Positions 16,035-24,165 are shown, counted from the stretch's first letter. The stretch is DNA of 64,000 nucleotides from Brevibacillus porteri (GCF_003013475.1 NZ_PXZO01000068.1:24785-88784), one strand, 5' to 3'. The notes: generated from the sequence alone by a model not told the origin. A program made the numbers and translations.

Positions 16035-16955
16035 TTATTTCGACGTCGCTAGTGGATGCTCATCGCTCACATAGTCAGCCGCTTTGGCATTTGCCTCTAC
16101 CTGCGATGGACTCTTGCTGCCTGGGATCACAGTGGTGACTGCCGGATGCTTGAGGCACCACGCCAATGCCCACTGCGCCATATCCATTCCTTCTGGAACT
16201 TCATTTTTCTTGATTTCTTCTACTTGGAGCAACAGCTTGTTAACATGCTCCTGATCGTGTCGATGTCGTACATCGTTTCCACCGAATACAGAACCCGGCT
16301 TATACTTTCCGCTCAAATAACCACTCGCCAACGGAACGCGCGCCAACACACCCAGGTCTTGCTGCTGGCAAGAAGCAAAAACACCTTCTTCCGGCTTTTG
16401 ATCCAAACGATTGTACACCACTTGGATTGCTTTTGCATTCACCGAAGTAGCGGCAGATGTTTGATGCATGTTGTCGTTTTTCGCAATCGAGAGGCCGAGA
16501 TGACGGATCGTTCCTGCCTGCACCTGTTTGTCGAGGTAAGTCCACAAGCCATCATTATCAAATGCCTCGTCAGGTCCTGAGTGGAATTGGTACAAGTCAA
16601 TATAGTCGGTCTGCAAGGCTTGCAGCGATTTTTCCAATTGCTGCTGAACTTCACTTGCTCCGTAATGATTGGTTCGAGAAAATTTGTCATGAAAATGATG
16701 CCCGAATTTCGTCGCCACAATCCAGTCTTCCCGGCGGCTTTTATTCAAATATCCTCCGATAAGCTGTTCGGACAGATGATCTCCGTAGCATTCCGCTGTA
16801 TCAATCAAGTTGATGCCGAGATCTTTTGCTTTGTCGAGAATCTGGTCAACTGCTTCTTGCGAGAAATCCATTCCCCACTCCCCGCCAAATTGCCACGTAC
16901 CTACACCAATTACGGATACGTTCAGATCGGTTTTTCCTAATCTGCGGTACTTCAT
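16035..16955 (-). CDS. Aldo/keto reductase
   Basis: 306 residues; start at 16955 with GAGGAGG nine bases upstream (an earlier ATG is part of that site). The NADPH-dependent TIM-barrel pattern is clear: MKYRRLGKTDLNVSVIGVG, active-site DTAECYG (Asp and Tyr), VATKFGHHF (Lys) and LYQFHSGP (His), then VIPGSKSP for the cofactor phosphate. It belongs to the YhdN/IolS-like group. The natural substrate is not readable. A perfect 11-2-11 inverted repeat lies between this gene and the upstream thioesterase gene, which may act as operator for it. Confidence 0.85.
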   Translation of the reverse strand: MKYRRLGKTDLNVSVIGVGTWQFGGEWGMDFSQEAVDQILDKAKDLGINLIDTAECYGDHLSEQLIGGYLNKSRREDWIVATKFGHHFHDKFSRTNHYGASEVQQQLEKSLQALQTDYIDLYQFHSGPDEAFDNDGLWTYLDKQVQAGTIRHLGLSIAKNDNMHQTSAATSVNAKAIQVVYNRLDQKPEEGVFASCQQQDLGVLARVPLASGYLSGKYKPGSVFGGNDVRHRHDQEHVNKLLLQVEEIKKNEVPEGMDMAQWALAWCLKHPAVTTVIPGSKSPSQVEANAKAADYVSDEHPLATSK

Positions 16956-16992
16956 TGCCCGATTCCTCCTCATTATGGATAAACAAGAATCC

Positions 16993-17016
16993 CCTGAACG
17001 AATGTTCGTTCAGGGT
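16993..17016. promoter_or_regulatory. Perfect 11-2-11 inverted repeat, TetR-type operator or terminator
   Basis: Arms CCCTGAACGAA / TTCGTTCAGGG with loop TG. The core TGAACGAA-nn-TTCGTTCA resembles TetR-family operators. It lies 38 bases upstream of the reductase start and just downstream of a TATAAT hexamer on the minus strand (in 17031-17040). No U-tract follows immediately (GGGATTCTTGTTT), which makes a pure terminator role less likely. Confidence 0.55.
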
Positions 17017-17030
17017 GAAGACTAAAAAAA

Positions 17031-17540
17031 TTATATGATTTTCTCGATGTTCAATTGACTCACAAAATCTTGCAGATTCCCTTTTCGTTCTTTGCGCATT
17101 TTCTTGCGCTCATCTGCAGTTGCCATCAATCTCTCTTCTTCCTCTGTTTCAGGGGCAATGGCTGGCACCTCAGTCGGATTCCCTTCCTCATCTAGGGCAA
17201 CAAAGGTGAGAAAAGATGTCGCGGTCAAAATGCGCTTGCCGGTCTGGAGATTTTCCGAGATGACTTTTACGAAAATCTCCATAGACGTTTTACCTGTTGA
17301 CGAAACAAACGCTTCCAGGCAGATGGAATGCCCCATTTTGACGGGAGCAAGAAAGTCAATCGAGTCAATTGATGCTGTCACAACAGGGCGACGCGAATGT
17401 CGCATCGCAGCGATTGCAGCTACCTCATCTATATAAGCCATCATCGTACCACCAAAAATAGTCCCATGGTAATTCGTATCAGATGGCTGAACCAGTGATG
17501 CCTGAATTGTACGAGATTCTTGAGTTGTCTTGACGTTCAT
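17031..17540 (-). CDS. Acyl-CoA thioesterase, hotdog fold (YkhA-like)
   Basis: 169 residues, ATG with AAAGGAG upstream. Hotdog signature NYHGTIFGGTMMAYIDEVAAIAA (split as NYHGTIFGG and TMMAYIDEVAA, about 23-45) includes the catalytic Asp region, then RPVVTASIDSIDFLAPVKMG. The C-terminus is highly charged (ERKKMRKERKG). Members hydrolyse acyl-CoA to fatty acid and CoA in the cytoplasm. Length fits the single-hotdog BfiT/YkhA group. It is the first gene in its direction; a possible terminator or operator repeat follows. Confidence 0.85.
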   Translation of the reverse strand: MNVKTTQESRTIQASLVQPSDTNYHGTIFGGTMMAYIDEVAAIAAMRHSRRPVVTASIDSIDFLAPVKMGHSICLEAFVSSTGKTSMEIFVKVISENLQTGKRILTATSFLTFVALDEEGNPTEVPAIAPETEEEERLMATADERKKMRKERKGNLQDFVSQLNIEKII

Positions 17541-17596
17541 CGCTGTTGCTCCTTTATCAATCTACTTGATGCATACATCATCATATCACACGGCAT

Positions 17597-18361
17597 TCAA
17601 CGTTCCAATTGATAGCTGCTCGCAAGCATGCCTTCTATTCTCTCTGCATCTTCTTGCAAAATGTAACGTAACAAAGGAAGATTCCACTCATAGGCTGGGC
17701 GATAGCCGTCTAAAGCAAACAGCTTGTCATCTATGTGCGTGGCAAGCTTTCGGCGGGCCGGACTCGCACAGTAAAACTGCTCCAAATAATCCGTACCCCA
17801 TCTGGAAAAGGAGGACGTTTCGTTGGTAACCGCCGTTAGCAGGATCCCTTCCCCTGTATCTATCAAATCGATTGGATACAGTTGACAGCTAAATGGCTTG
17901 AGCGGCTCAACTTCACGACCAGCCTGCTCGGCATAAGCATGAATCGCACAGCCGTAGCGCCCATTGTTTTCTTGATAAAACAAACAATTGCCATGTCGCA
18001 TGCGAATAGTTCCTGGCGGCTCATTACGATCCCAAACCCCATGAAGAAGCCAATGATTGCGTTCAGACCTATCTTGGAGTCCAGCAGAGATAGAGGGGAT
18101 TTCCCCCTCCATGATTGGAATCTGCCACTCTTCTACGGCGTAAGGCTGTCCACCCTCACAGCAGGTCTCGCGATGAACCGTCCTGCAATTCCAACAGTCC
18201 AAGTGAAACAAGGCCTGGAGGGCTGTTACATCAACCAAATATTGTCCCGCTCTCACCAAGGAATGCTTGTTTTTCTTTATATATTTTTCGCAGTGGTACG
18301 CCTCTTTATCAGACATGGGATCGGGCGTACCTACATAACGAAAGGCTCGCTTCGTTTTCAT
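17597..18361 (-). CDS. Cysteine-cluster protein, DUF3109/YkgJ-like
   Basis: 254 residues. Cysteines cluster in CWNCRTVHRETCCEGG (about 57-72), GNCLFY, GCAIHAYAE and SCQLYPIDL. The order C-x2-C, CCxGG, CxF, CxIH, CxLYP matches the metal-binding pattern of the DUF3109/YkgJ families, which are thought to hold an iron or zinc site. No membrane segment or signal peptide is seen. Its ATG overlaps the stop of the upstream acidic protein as ATGA, so the two are translated together. Function unknown. Confidence 0.7.
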   Translation of the reverse strand: MKTKRAFRYVGTPDPMSDKEAYHCEKYIKKNKHSLVRAGQYLVDVTALQALFHLDCWNCRTVHRETCCEGGQPYAVEEWQIPIMEGEIPSISAGLQDRSERNHWLLHGVWDRNEPPGTIRMRHGNCLFYQENNGRYGCAIHAYAEQAGREVEPLKPFSCQLYPIDLIDTGEGILLTAVTNETSSFSRWGTDYLEQFYCASPARRKLATHIDDKLFALDGYRPAYEWNLPLLRYILQEDAERIEGMLASSYQLER

Positions 18362-18678
18362 TTTTGCAAAACAATCTCCGATTCTGTTCCAAAAATACGC
18401 AAATGGCCTTCCTCATAGCTAGCCAAATCCACTTCATCACCTGGAATTTCCATCAGGATTTCCATTTCTTCTCCCTCTGCTGTCGTAAACACGAGCAGGA
18501 GATCTTTTTCCTCAAATTCGTTGTCAGTCAGCTTGATTTCGAGGAGCTCGGCTTGGAATTGTGTTACCTCTTCCTCTTCTTCACTATCGGTATCCCATTG
18601 GGTAAAAGCTACTGAAGCCTTTTGATTTTTATACTCCGCCAACAGTTGAATCAATTGCTCGTGTTGCTGAATGTCCAT
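18358..18678 (-). CDS. Small acidic protein of unknown function
   Basis: 106 residues with GGAGGGATTACAAG before the ATG. The sequence is very acidic (DTDSEEEEEV and EFEEKD), with alternating strand-like stretches VAFTQ, FQAELLEIKL, LLLVFTT and EMEILMEIP, suggesting a small beta-rich domain similar in character to DUF1292-type proteins of bacilli. It overlaps the Cys-cluster gene by four bases. I do not recognise the family. Confidence 0.6.
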   Translation of the reverse strand: MDIQQHEQLIQLLAEYKNQKASVAFTQWDTDSEEEEEVTQFQAELLEIKLTDNEFEEKDLLLVFTTAEGEEMEILMEIPGDEVDLASYEEGHLRIFGTESEIVLQK

Positions 18679-18740
18679 CTTGTAATCCCTCCGAAATGGT
18701 TCATACTGCCCATCATAACAAAGTAGCTCTTAAAAAGCCA

Positions 18741-18778
18741 AAAAGAAATACCGCTTCGCTATAGGAAGCGGCTATTTC
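18741..18778 (-). terminator. Terminator of the pterin-dehydratase-like gene
   Basis: Arms GAAATA(C)CGCTTC / GAAGCGGCTATTTC with a 7-base loop; minus-strand continuation TTTCTTTTT. Confidence 0.75.
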
Positions 18779-18789
18779 TCTTCTGCTTG

Positions 18790-19074
18790 TTAGCTTACTT
18801 TGCTAATGGTCTGGGCTAACGCAAAATCTTTACCGGTTAAACCTTTTGCCTCGCGGGTGGCTAACATAAACGTGACCGTTCCACCTGCCAAATGAATTTC
18901 CACGTGCTGATTGTCATGCTCAAGCATCTCTGCCACACGGTTGACGAAACTGATCGCAGTGGAAAAGTCACGACAGTGGTATGTGCGTGAGAGTGCCATT
19001 CGGTCTTCTACCAGCTTCCAGCCAGGTACTTTGCTTAGATACAATTTGACCTGTTCTAAAGACAGCTTGCTCAT
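18790..19074 (-). CDS. Pterin-4a-carbinolamine dehydratase-like protein with altered active-site motif
   Basis: 94 residues; start at 19074 with AAGGGGG upstream. The fold pattern fits the PCD/DCoH family: N-terminal helix LSLEQVKLYLSKVPGW, strand-helix DFSTAISFVNRVAEMLE, and the end KGLTGKDFALAQTI. The active-site stretch normally reads HHP followed later by TH. Here it reads DNQHVE and later ATRE, so the first His, the Pro and the later His are replaced while one His stays. It may still bind a pterin but its dehydratase activity is doubtful. The methyltransferase gene lies 76 bases upstream on the same strand. Confidence 0.65.
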   Translation of the reverse strand: MSKLSLEQVKLYLSKVPGWKLVEDRMALSRTYHCRDFSTAISFVNRVAEMLEHDNQHVEIHLAGGTVTFMLATREAKGLTGKDFALAQTISKVS

Positions 19075-19150
19075 TTTAGCAATGCCCCCTTTTACCCGAT
19101 GAATGGTTGTTACACCATCATATTCACGAGACGTACAGGTTATCCGCACC

Positions 19151-19888
19151 CTATTGCTTTACGGCATAAAAAATCATACGAGGTGATTCATTCGCCACAT
19201 ATTCTTCAAATTGATAATTTCCAAATACTTGAATTTTTTCGAATCCAGCCTCTGTCAGCATCGCAATCATTTGCTGGGCAGAAAACAAGCGAACCTGCTC
19301 CATATACTCACGCGGTTCATTCGACGACTCGTCGGAAATCAGTATCCGCTTTTTCACAAACCCATCCTGGATCCAGCGTTCTTCTTTAATTAACATCCCA
19401 CTGACTTCCTTCGTAGAGTGCGGCACGAGATTATCGATGACGTACGCTGCATTTAAGAAATCGATGACCACTTCACCTTTTGTTTTGAGTGCTTGTGCCA
19501 TGTTACGAATAACGTTAGCATTTTCTTCATCTGTGGAGAAATAACCAAAGCTGGTAAACAAATTCACCACGATATCAAATTCTTCGCGAAACGGAATGTC
19601 GCGCATGTCACAGCGGGCAAAACTTAGCTGTGGATAGGTGTTTTGTTCCTCGGCCAACTGTAAAAGAACAGGCGACAAATCCACACCAACTACTTCATAC
19701 CCCCGGCGAGCCAGCGCACGCGAATGACGCCCGCTCCCGCAGCAAAGATCAAGTACGCGTCCTGTGTCCTTTACCGGCAATCTTTCCAACAGATTAGCGA
19801 TCTCTCCATCTGCTGCCGAATCGTCCCTATGACGATACACAAGCACATAATCTTCGCGAAAGCTGCGTTCAAACCATTCTTCTGCCAT
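19151..19888 (-). CDS. Class I SAM-dependent methyltransferase
   Basis: 245 residues, AAAGGGG before the ATG. Motif I is RVLDLCCGSGRHS (about 40-52), followed by the acidic VVGVDLSP (motif II) and FARCDMRDIPF (motif III), then FDIVVNLFTSFGYF. This is a Rossmann-fold methyltransferase of the type often annotated as unspecific or ubiE-like. The acceptor is not predictable. The C-terminal half has strand pairs typical of substrate-cap regions. Confidence 0.8.
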   Translation of the reverse strand: MAEEWFERSFREDYVLVYRHRDDSAADGEIANLLERLPVKDTGRVLDLCCGSGRHSRALARRGYEVVGVDLSPVLLQLAEEQNTYPQLSFARCDMRDIPFREEFDIVVNLFTSFGYFSTDEENANVIRNMAQALKTKGEVVIDFLNAAYVIDNLVPHSTKEVSGMLIKEERWIQDGFVKKRILISDESSNEPREYMEQVRLFSAQQMIAMLTEAGFEKIQVFGNYQFEEYVANESPRMIFYAVKQ

Positions 19889-20002
19889 GTCTGAGCCCCT
19901 TTAATTCCAAGATGTTCTTATTATACCACAGCGGGGTTTATCCGTAGCCGATTTGCGTGTGGCAAAGTGTACGAAAGCTTTGTTGAAAAATATAGAAATT
20001 AC

Positions 20003-20031
20003 TTTACATACATACTGTATGTATGTTAAAT
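20003..20031 (+). promoter_or_regulatory. Promoter of the VOC-TetR operon
   Basis: -35 TTTACA (20003-20008), 17-base spacer, -10 TTAAAT (20026-20031). The spacer is filled by a perfect palindrome, so repressor binding would block polymerase. Confidence 0.6.
20006..20026. promoter_or_regulatory. TetR-family operator between -35 and -10
   Basis: Perfect 10-1-10 inverted repeat, arms ACATACATAC and GTATGTATGT around a single T. Such ATAC/GTAT repeats are classical TetR-family sites, and the operon's second gene encodes a TetR protein. Confidence 0.8.
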
Positions 20032-20064
20032 TGACGTCATCCAATTGTGAGGGAGAGATTCATA

Positions 20065-20490
20065 ATGAAAGTGAACAGCTTTTATCCTGTCATTTTGACA
20101 GAACAAGTTGCGGCTAGCTCGAAGTTTTATCGCGAACACTTTGGATTTGAAATGGTTTTCGAAGCAGACTGGTATGTGAGCTTGCAAAATCAGAGCAGCA
20201 CGCCGGCATTTGAGCTAGCCATCTTAGATCCTTCACACAACACGATTCCACAGGATTTCCGAAAGCCAGTAGAAGGTGGTCTTATCCTTAATTTCGAAGT
20301 CGAGGATGTTGATGCTGAATACGAAAGACTTATAGTGAAAGCAGGTCTTCCTCTCCATCTCGACATGAAAGACGAGGAGTTCGGTCAGAGGCATTTTATT
20401 ACATCCGATCCGAACGGCATTTTACTTGATATCATAAAAGTAATCCCGCCTTCTGAAGCATTTGCTGAAAGTTATGTTGACCCTGTATAA
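20065..20490 (+). CDS. VOC superfamily (glyoxalase/bleomycin-resistance fold) protein
   Basis: 141 residues; ATG at 20065 with GGGAGAGATTCATA upstream. Two beta-alpha-beta-beta-beta halves are visible: VNSFYPVILTEQVAASSKFYREHFGF with VSLQ and FELAILD, then GLILNFEVEDVDAEYERL with FITSDPNGILLDII. The final Glu of classic VOC enzymes (usually ExxD) appears as D in LLDIIKV, so metal chemistry is uncertain. It is co-transcribed with a TetR repressor and probably handles the compound that the repressor senses. Confidence 0.8.
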   Translation: MKVNSFYPVILTEQVAASSKFYREHFGFEMVFEADWYVSLQNQSSTPAFELAILDPSHNTIPQDFRKPVEGGLILNFEVEDVDAEYERLIVKAGLPLHLDMKDEEFGQRHFITSDPNGILLDIIKVIPPSEAFAESYVDPV

Positions 20491-20523
20491 TCTGGCATGA
20501 AATAAGTAAGGAGATCGCCTAGC

Positions 20524-21114
20524 ATGAAGATGTCCAAAGCAGAGCAAAAACAGCAGACGATGCAAAAACTGATCGAAGTGGCAAGAGAGATGTTCTCCAG
20601 GCAAGGCTACGCGGATGCCGCCATGGAAGACATCGTGAAACAAGCCGGGGTGACCCGTGGCGCACTGTACCATAACTTTGGGAGCAAAGAAGGATTATTT
20701 GAGGCAGTATTGGCTTCTGTCCAACAAGAAATCGGAGAGCGCGTAGAAGCTGAAGCTGCGAAAAGTGAGGATCTTTGGCAACAATTGATCTTGGGTTGCC
20801 TGGCCTTTGTCTCCTCGGCCGTCGAACATCGCAACAAGCGGATTTTACTTATCGATGGTCCTTCTGTCATCGGGTGGGAAACGTGGCGCCGAATGGACGA
20901 GGAAAACTCCATGCGGCATCTCAGGGAGCAGCTTCAAATGATGCAGGAGCAAGGATACCTACGTCCCGTTTCTATCGATGCTCTGACGCATTTGCTGTCT
21001 GGTGCGATGAACGAAGCGGTGCTCTGGATTTCGGAGACGCCTGATCACGAAAAGTCCCTGGAGGAAATTTCAGCAGCGATGACCCTACTCTTGGAAGGAT
21101 ATCGCACCAAATAA
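20524..21114 (+). CDS. TetR/AcrR family repressor
   Basis: 196 residues, AAGGAGATCG upstream. The N-terminal HTH is standard: LIEVAREMFSRQGYADAAMEDI then VKQAGVTRGALYHNFGSKEGLFEAVL (about 14-62). The C-terminal ligand domain has FVSSAVEHRNKRILLIDGP and HLLSGAMNEAVLWI, close in pattern to a C-terminal TetR domain shared by many soil bacilli. It lies 33 bases after the VOC gene and likely autorepresses through the palindrome at 20006-20026. Confidence 0.9.
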   Translation: MKMSKAEQKQQTMQKLIEVAREMFSRQGYADAAMEDIVKQAGVTRGALYHNFGSKEGLFEAVLASVQQEIGERVEAEAAKSEDLWQQLILGCLAFVSSAVEHRNKRILLIDGPSVIGWETWRRMDEENSMRHLREQLQMMQEQGYLRPVSIDALTHLLSGAMNEAVLWISETPDHEKSLEEISAAMTLLLEGYRTK

Positions 21115-21120
21115 AAACAA

Positions 21121-21168
21121 AGCACCCCTGCTTCCGCCTCTTACCGGCAAAATGCAGGGGTGCTCTGT
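21121..21168. terminator. Terminator of the VOC-TetR operon
   Basis: 11-bp arms AGCACCCCTGC / GCAGGGGTGCT with a 22-base loop, then CTGTTATT. It also faces the convergent kinase gene. Confidence 0.7.
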
Positions 21169-21183
21169 TATTGTAAAGGGTTT

Positions 21184-21876
21184 TTATGATGAAAAGCGGG
21201 TAGCTCGTCCAATTCGAATTTTTTCAGCAGCCCGAGCAATAATGCTTTCTACCGAAGATGGGTCATCCACAACATCGTATTCGTTGATATTGACCCGCAA
21301 AATCGGACAGGAAGTAAAGGAGGCAATCCAGCTATCATAGCGACCAAACAAATCCTGCCAGTAATCTACTGGCGTTTGTTGCTCCATCGGACGCCCGCGC
21401 TCTTTTACGCGGTCAATAATATCATCGAAGCTTCCCTCTAAATAGATCAAAATATCCGGATGCGGGAAGTAAGGCGTCATGACCATCGCTTCAAAAAGTT
21501 CTGTATAAGTGCGGTAATCTTCTTCTGTCATGTTGCCTTGCTCGTACAGCATACGGGCAAAAATCCCGGTATCCTCATAAATGGAGCGATCTTGGACAAA
21601 GCCGCCGCCATAATCAAACATCCGTTTTTGTTCCTTAAAGCGTTCTGCCAAAAAGAAAATTTGCAAATGGAAACCCCAACGCGATAAATCGTTATAGTAA
21701 CGGCCCAAATACGGGTTATTGTCAACCTTTTCTACGGACACACGAAATCCGAGCTGATCTGCCAAGGCATGCGTAAAGGTGGATTTTCCTACCCCTACTG
21801 TCCCCCCGATCGTAATCACTGCGTTGCTCGGTATCCCGTATTTTTCACGAAGCGTGCTGTTTTGAAACCTCGACAT
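21184..21876 (-). CDS. dck: Deoxynucleoside kinase (deoxyadenosine/deoxycytidine kinase type)
   Basis: 230 residues, AAGGAGTTGCGTAC before the ATG. P-loop GGTVGVGKST (about 24-33), substrate Glu and Tyr in EKVDNNPYLGRYY, the arginine motif QDRSIYEDTGIF (about 94-105), and the lid RVKERGRPME. This matches B. subtilis Dck, which phosphorylates deoxyadenosine and deoxycytidine for salvage. It follows a second kinase gene on the same strand by 42 bases; the two act as a salvage pair. The substrate split between them is by similarity. Confidence 0.85.
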   Translation of the reverse strand: MSRFQNSTLREKYGIPSNAVITIGGTVGVGKSTFTHALADQLGFRVSVEKVDNNPYLGRYYNDLSRWGFHLQIFFLAERFKEQKRMFDYGGGFVQDRSIYEDTGIFARMLYEQGNMTEEDYRTYTELFEAMVMTPYFPHPDILIYLEGSFDDIIDRVKERGRPMEQQTPVDYWQDLFGRYDSWIASFTSCPILRVNINEYDVVDDPSSVESIIARAAEKIRIGRATRFSS

Positions 21877-21918
21877 GTACGCAACTCCTTATCCCCATGC
21901 TTACTTTTCCTTTGTTCC

Positions 21919-22560
21919 CTATCCTACTGATCCCATCAACTCTTGAATTCGTGGTGCAATTCGATCCAGTACAACCTTCAAATCTTCTGGTCTATGTACG
22001 AAATCCAAATCGTCACAATCGAATTTGATGACAGGCGTATCTGGATGATGCTTTTCAAACGCTTCCATAAACTCGTTGTAATCAGCAATCAGATTCTCCA
22101 TATAGGTGACATCCATGCTGCGCTCCATTTCGCGATCCCGCATCGCAATCCGCTTCATCACGGTCTCAATCGAAGCTGTCATGTAGATCACCAAATGGGC
22201 CTGAGGCAAATCCTCTGTTAGGATATCATAAATTTTGAGGTACTTTGGCAGGTTATCTTCTTGTAACGTTCGTTTGGCAAAAATCGTATTTTTGAAAATA
22301 TTGTAATCAGAAACAACGGAAATACCTTGATTCAGGAACTGTGAATGAATATCCTGCAACTGCTTGTAACGATTGCAGAGGAAAAACATCTCGAGTTGAA
22401 AGCTCCATTCGGCAATATTTTCATAAAATTTACCCAGGAACGGGTTTTCGTAGACGATTTCTTCCAGTAGCTGCAAGTTGCATGCACGGCTTAGTTCCCG
22501 CGATAAAGAGGTTTTCCCAATACCAATAGGCCCCTCAACGGTAATCAATATGGACTTCAT
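21919..22560 (-). CDS. dgk: Deoxynucleoside kinase (deoxyguanosine kinase type)
   Basis: 213 residues; start 22560 with AAAGGAATCG upstream rather than the longer frame to 22701. P-loop EGPIGIGKTS (about 9-18), EEIVYENPFLGKFYEN, and VVSDYNIFKNTIFAKRT where the DRS motif of Dck is SDY, as is usual for Bacillus Dgk. Lid MRDREMERSMD. It should phosphorylate deoxyguanosine. It is first in a two-gene unit with dck. Confidence 0.85.
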   Translation of the reverse strand: MKSILITVEGPIGIGKTSLSRELSRACNLQLLEEIVYENPFLGKFYENIAEWSFQLEMFFLCNRYKQLQDIHSQFLNQGISVVSDYNIFKNTIFAKRTLQEDNLPKYLKIYDILTEDLPQAHLVIYMTASIETVMKRIAMRDREMERSMDVTYMENLIADYNEFMEAFEKHHPDTPVIKFDCDDLDFVHRPEDLKVVLDRIAPRIQELMGSVG

Positions 22561-22677
22561 GTATGCTTCGATTCCTTTCAAGAAAATGAGAGCACTCCGT
22601 ATTGTAGCATGTATGTAAGCGTTTGTCGAAAACATTCGCACCGTGTCGTTTGGTATCATTTGGTACTCTTTTTTGCT

Positions 22678-22708
22678 ATAAGAAAAACTGCTCTTCATCA
22701 AGAGCAGT
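22678..22708 (-). terminator. Terminator of splB
   Basis: 9-bp arms ACTGCTCTT / AAGAGCAGT around a CATC loop; minus-strand tail TTTTTCTTATAG. Confidence 0.85.
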
Positions 22709-22715
22709 CTGGTTT

Positions 22716-23789
22716 TTACGTAAAATATTCAATGCGTGCCTGAGGAAACAGGCGGGCAATTTCACTTTCCAAATGGGCCTGCAACGCCTTTGCTTGGATG
22801 TCAGGATAGACATACTTCCCTTTCCCATATTTCCCCCATTTGTACTTGCGCTCTTCTTCCTTCATTTCCAACTTCGTTTTCGGATAGCGCTGGAGGATCA
22901 AGCTTTTAGCGATCTTGGTAAAACGGTGCTGGATTAGCTCGAACGTCAAATCCTCCATCGCTTCGGGAACCAACTGCGAACGCAGTCTTTCCAGCAAATC
23001 GGTATACCCCGCTTCCCATCCGTCAAACCAATACAAAGGCGCTAAAATAAAGCCGAGTGGATAACCGGCCTTGGCTACCTTCCCTGCTGCCTCCAGTCGC
23101 TGATCAAAGCTGGAGGTTCCTGGCTCGAAATTTTTGATGACATAGTCAGCATTCATGCTGAAGCGAAATCGGGTATGCTTGTTGTGCTTGGCATCCAGCA
23201 AGGAATCCACGTGATGAAACTTGGTCACGAAGCGCAGCCGCCCAAACTCCTGCTGGCCCATAAACTCAATCGCTCGTTTCAGATTGCCCGTAAGATGCTC
23301 AATACTAACCGGATCGGATGTACAGGCTGCCTCAAAACGAGTGATTTCACCCGGGCGTTCTTGGATGTACTTCTCGGCCTTATCTAGAATCTCATCTGTA
23401 TTGACGTACACCCGAACATACGGCTTTGTCCCGATATTTGTGTTCAAATAGCAATAGTGACAGTGGGCAGCACATCCCGTAGCCAGTGGAATGGCATATT
23501 CTGCGGAAGGCTTGGAGGTCTCGAACTTCAATGTTTTGCGTACCCCAATGACCAAGGTCCGCTTCGCATTCCGATATTTCTCTACTTCTGTATCCCCAGG
23601 GATGCCACGGACCTGATTATGGCTGGTCGTCATCTGCATCGGAATTCCTTCCTTTTGAAAACGGCGATACAGCTCTTGACCAAGAGGATAGTTCAGTGCA
23701 TTTGGCTCGACGAAAATATAATCCGGAACAAACAGCTTGCTGCCTTTCTGCTCCTTCTTTTCAGGTCTTTCCAAAAGGGTCGTACCCAT
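22716..23789 (-). CDS. splB: Spore photoproduct lyase
   Basis: 357 residues. The second ATG (23789) has correct spacing to AAGGGGG; the first ATG overlaps it. The radical-SAM cluster motif CAAHCHYC is near residue 108, and the conserved hydrogen-donor Cys lies in FEAACTSDPVSIEHL (about 152). The enzyme splits the spore photoproduct thymine dimer during germination, using SAM. Length and the C-terminal KWGKYGKGKYVYP segment are family-typical. An unrelated 70-residue ORF sits where splA is found in B. subtilis. This gene marks the host as a spore former. Confidence 0.95.
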   Translation of the reverse strand: MGTTLLERPEKKEQKGSKLFVPDYIFVEPNALNYPLGQELYRRFQKEGIPMQMTTSHNQVRGIPGDTEVEKYRNAKRTLVIGVRKTLKFETSKPSAEYAIPLATGCAAHCHYCYLNTNIGTKPYVRVYVNTDEILDKAEKYIQERPGEITRFEAACTSDPVSIEHLTGNLKRAIEFMGQQEFGRLRFVTKFHHVDSLLDAKHNKHTRFRFSMNADYVIKNFEPGTSSFDQRLEAAGKVAKAGYPLGFILAPLYWFDGWEAGYTDLLERLRSQLVPEAMEDLTFELIQHRFTKIAKSLILQRYPKTKLEMKEEERKYKWGKYGKGKYVYPDIQAKALQAHLESEIARLFPQARIEYFT

Positions 23790-23861
23790 AGCTATCATCC
23801 CCCTTCATCTAGTATGCCCGTGCCATTCGACTGGACGTAAGGGGAAGTATGGCTGTGCCCC

Positions 23862-24074
23862 TTATTTTAGGGTGCTCTTAAAATCGCGTAGCAGCGCCTT
23901 TGCTTGCTCCTGTTGAGCTAGCGGTACTTGCAGTGTATAGACATGTCCTGCTTTTTTGGTCTGTCTGAACAAAAGCCTGACTCGAATTCCTTTCATTTCT
24001 AAATAACGCCGACATTCCTGAGCAATCCTCGGGAGGCCATACGATTCATGAATCGTAACCCATTTGATCCACAT
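23862..24074 (-). CDS. Small protein upstream of splB, unknown
   Basis: 70 residues from ATG 24074 (GGGGTGCAGGTGC upstream). Predicted pattern is strand IKWVTIHE, helix LPRIAQECRRYLEMKG, strand VRLLFRQ, strand VYTLQVP, helix QEQAKALLRDF, a ferredoxin-like beta-alpha-beta-beta-alpha similar to DUF2007-type small proteins. It does not look like B. subtilis SplA. It ends 72 bases before splB on the same strand, so co-expression is likely. Function unknown. Confidence 0.5.
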   Translation of the reverse strand: MWIKWVTIHESYGLPRIAQECRRYLEMKGIRVRLLFRQTKKAGHVYTLQVPLAQQEQAKALLRDFKSTLK

Positions 24075-24165
24075 GCACCTGCACCCCATCCTTACACACT
24101 TCTTTCTTTTACAGTAAGCAGTGGACAGGCGATTGGTTCAAAAAAACAGCTTGGCTGGCAATTAA

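Noticed and set aside
23862..24074. Identification of the ORF before splB as splA
   Set aside because: Length is close but the residue pattern (beta-alpha-beta-beta-alpha with Arg-rich core) does not resemble the TRAP-like SplA.
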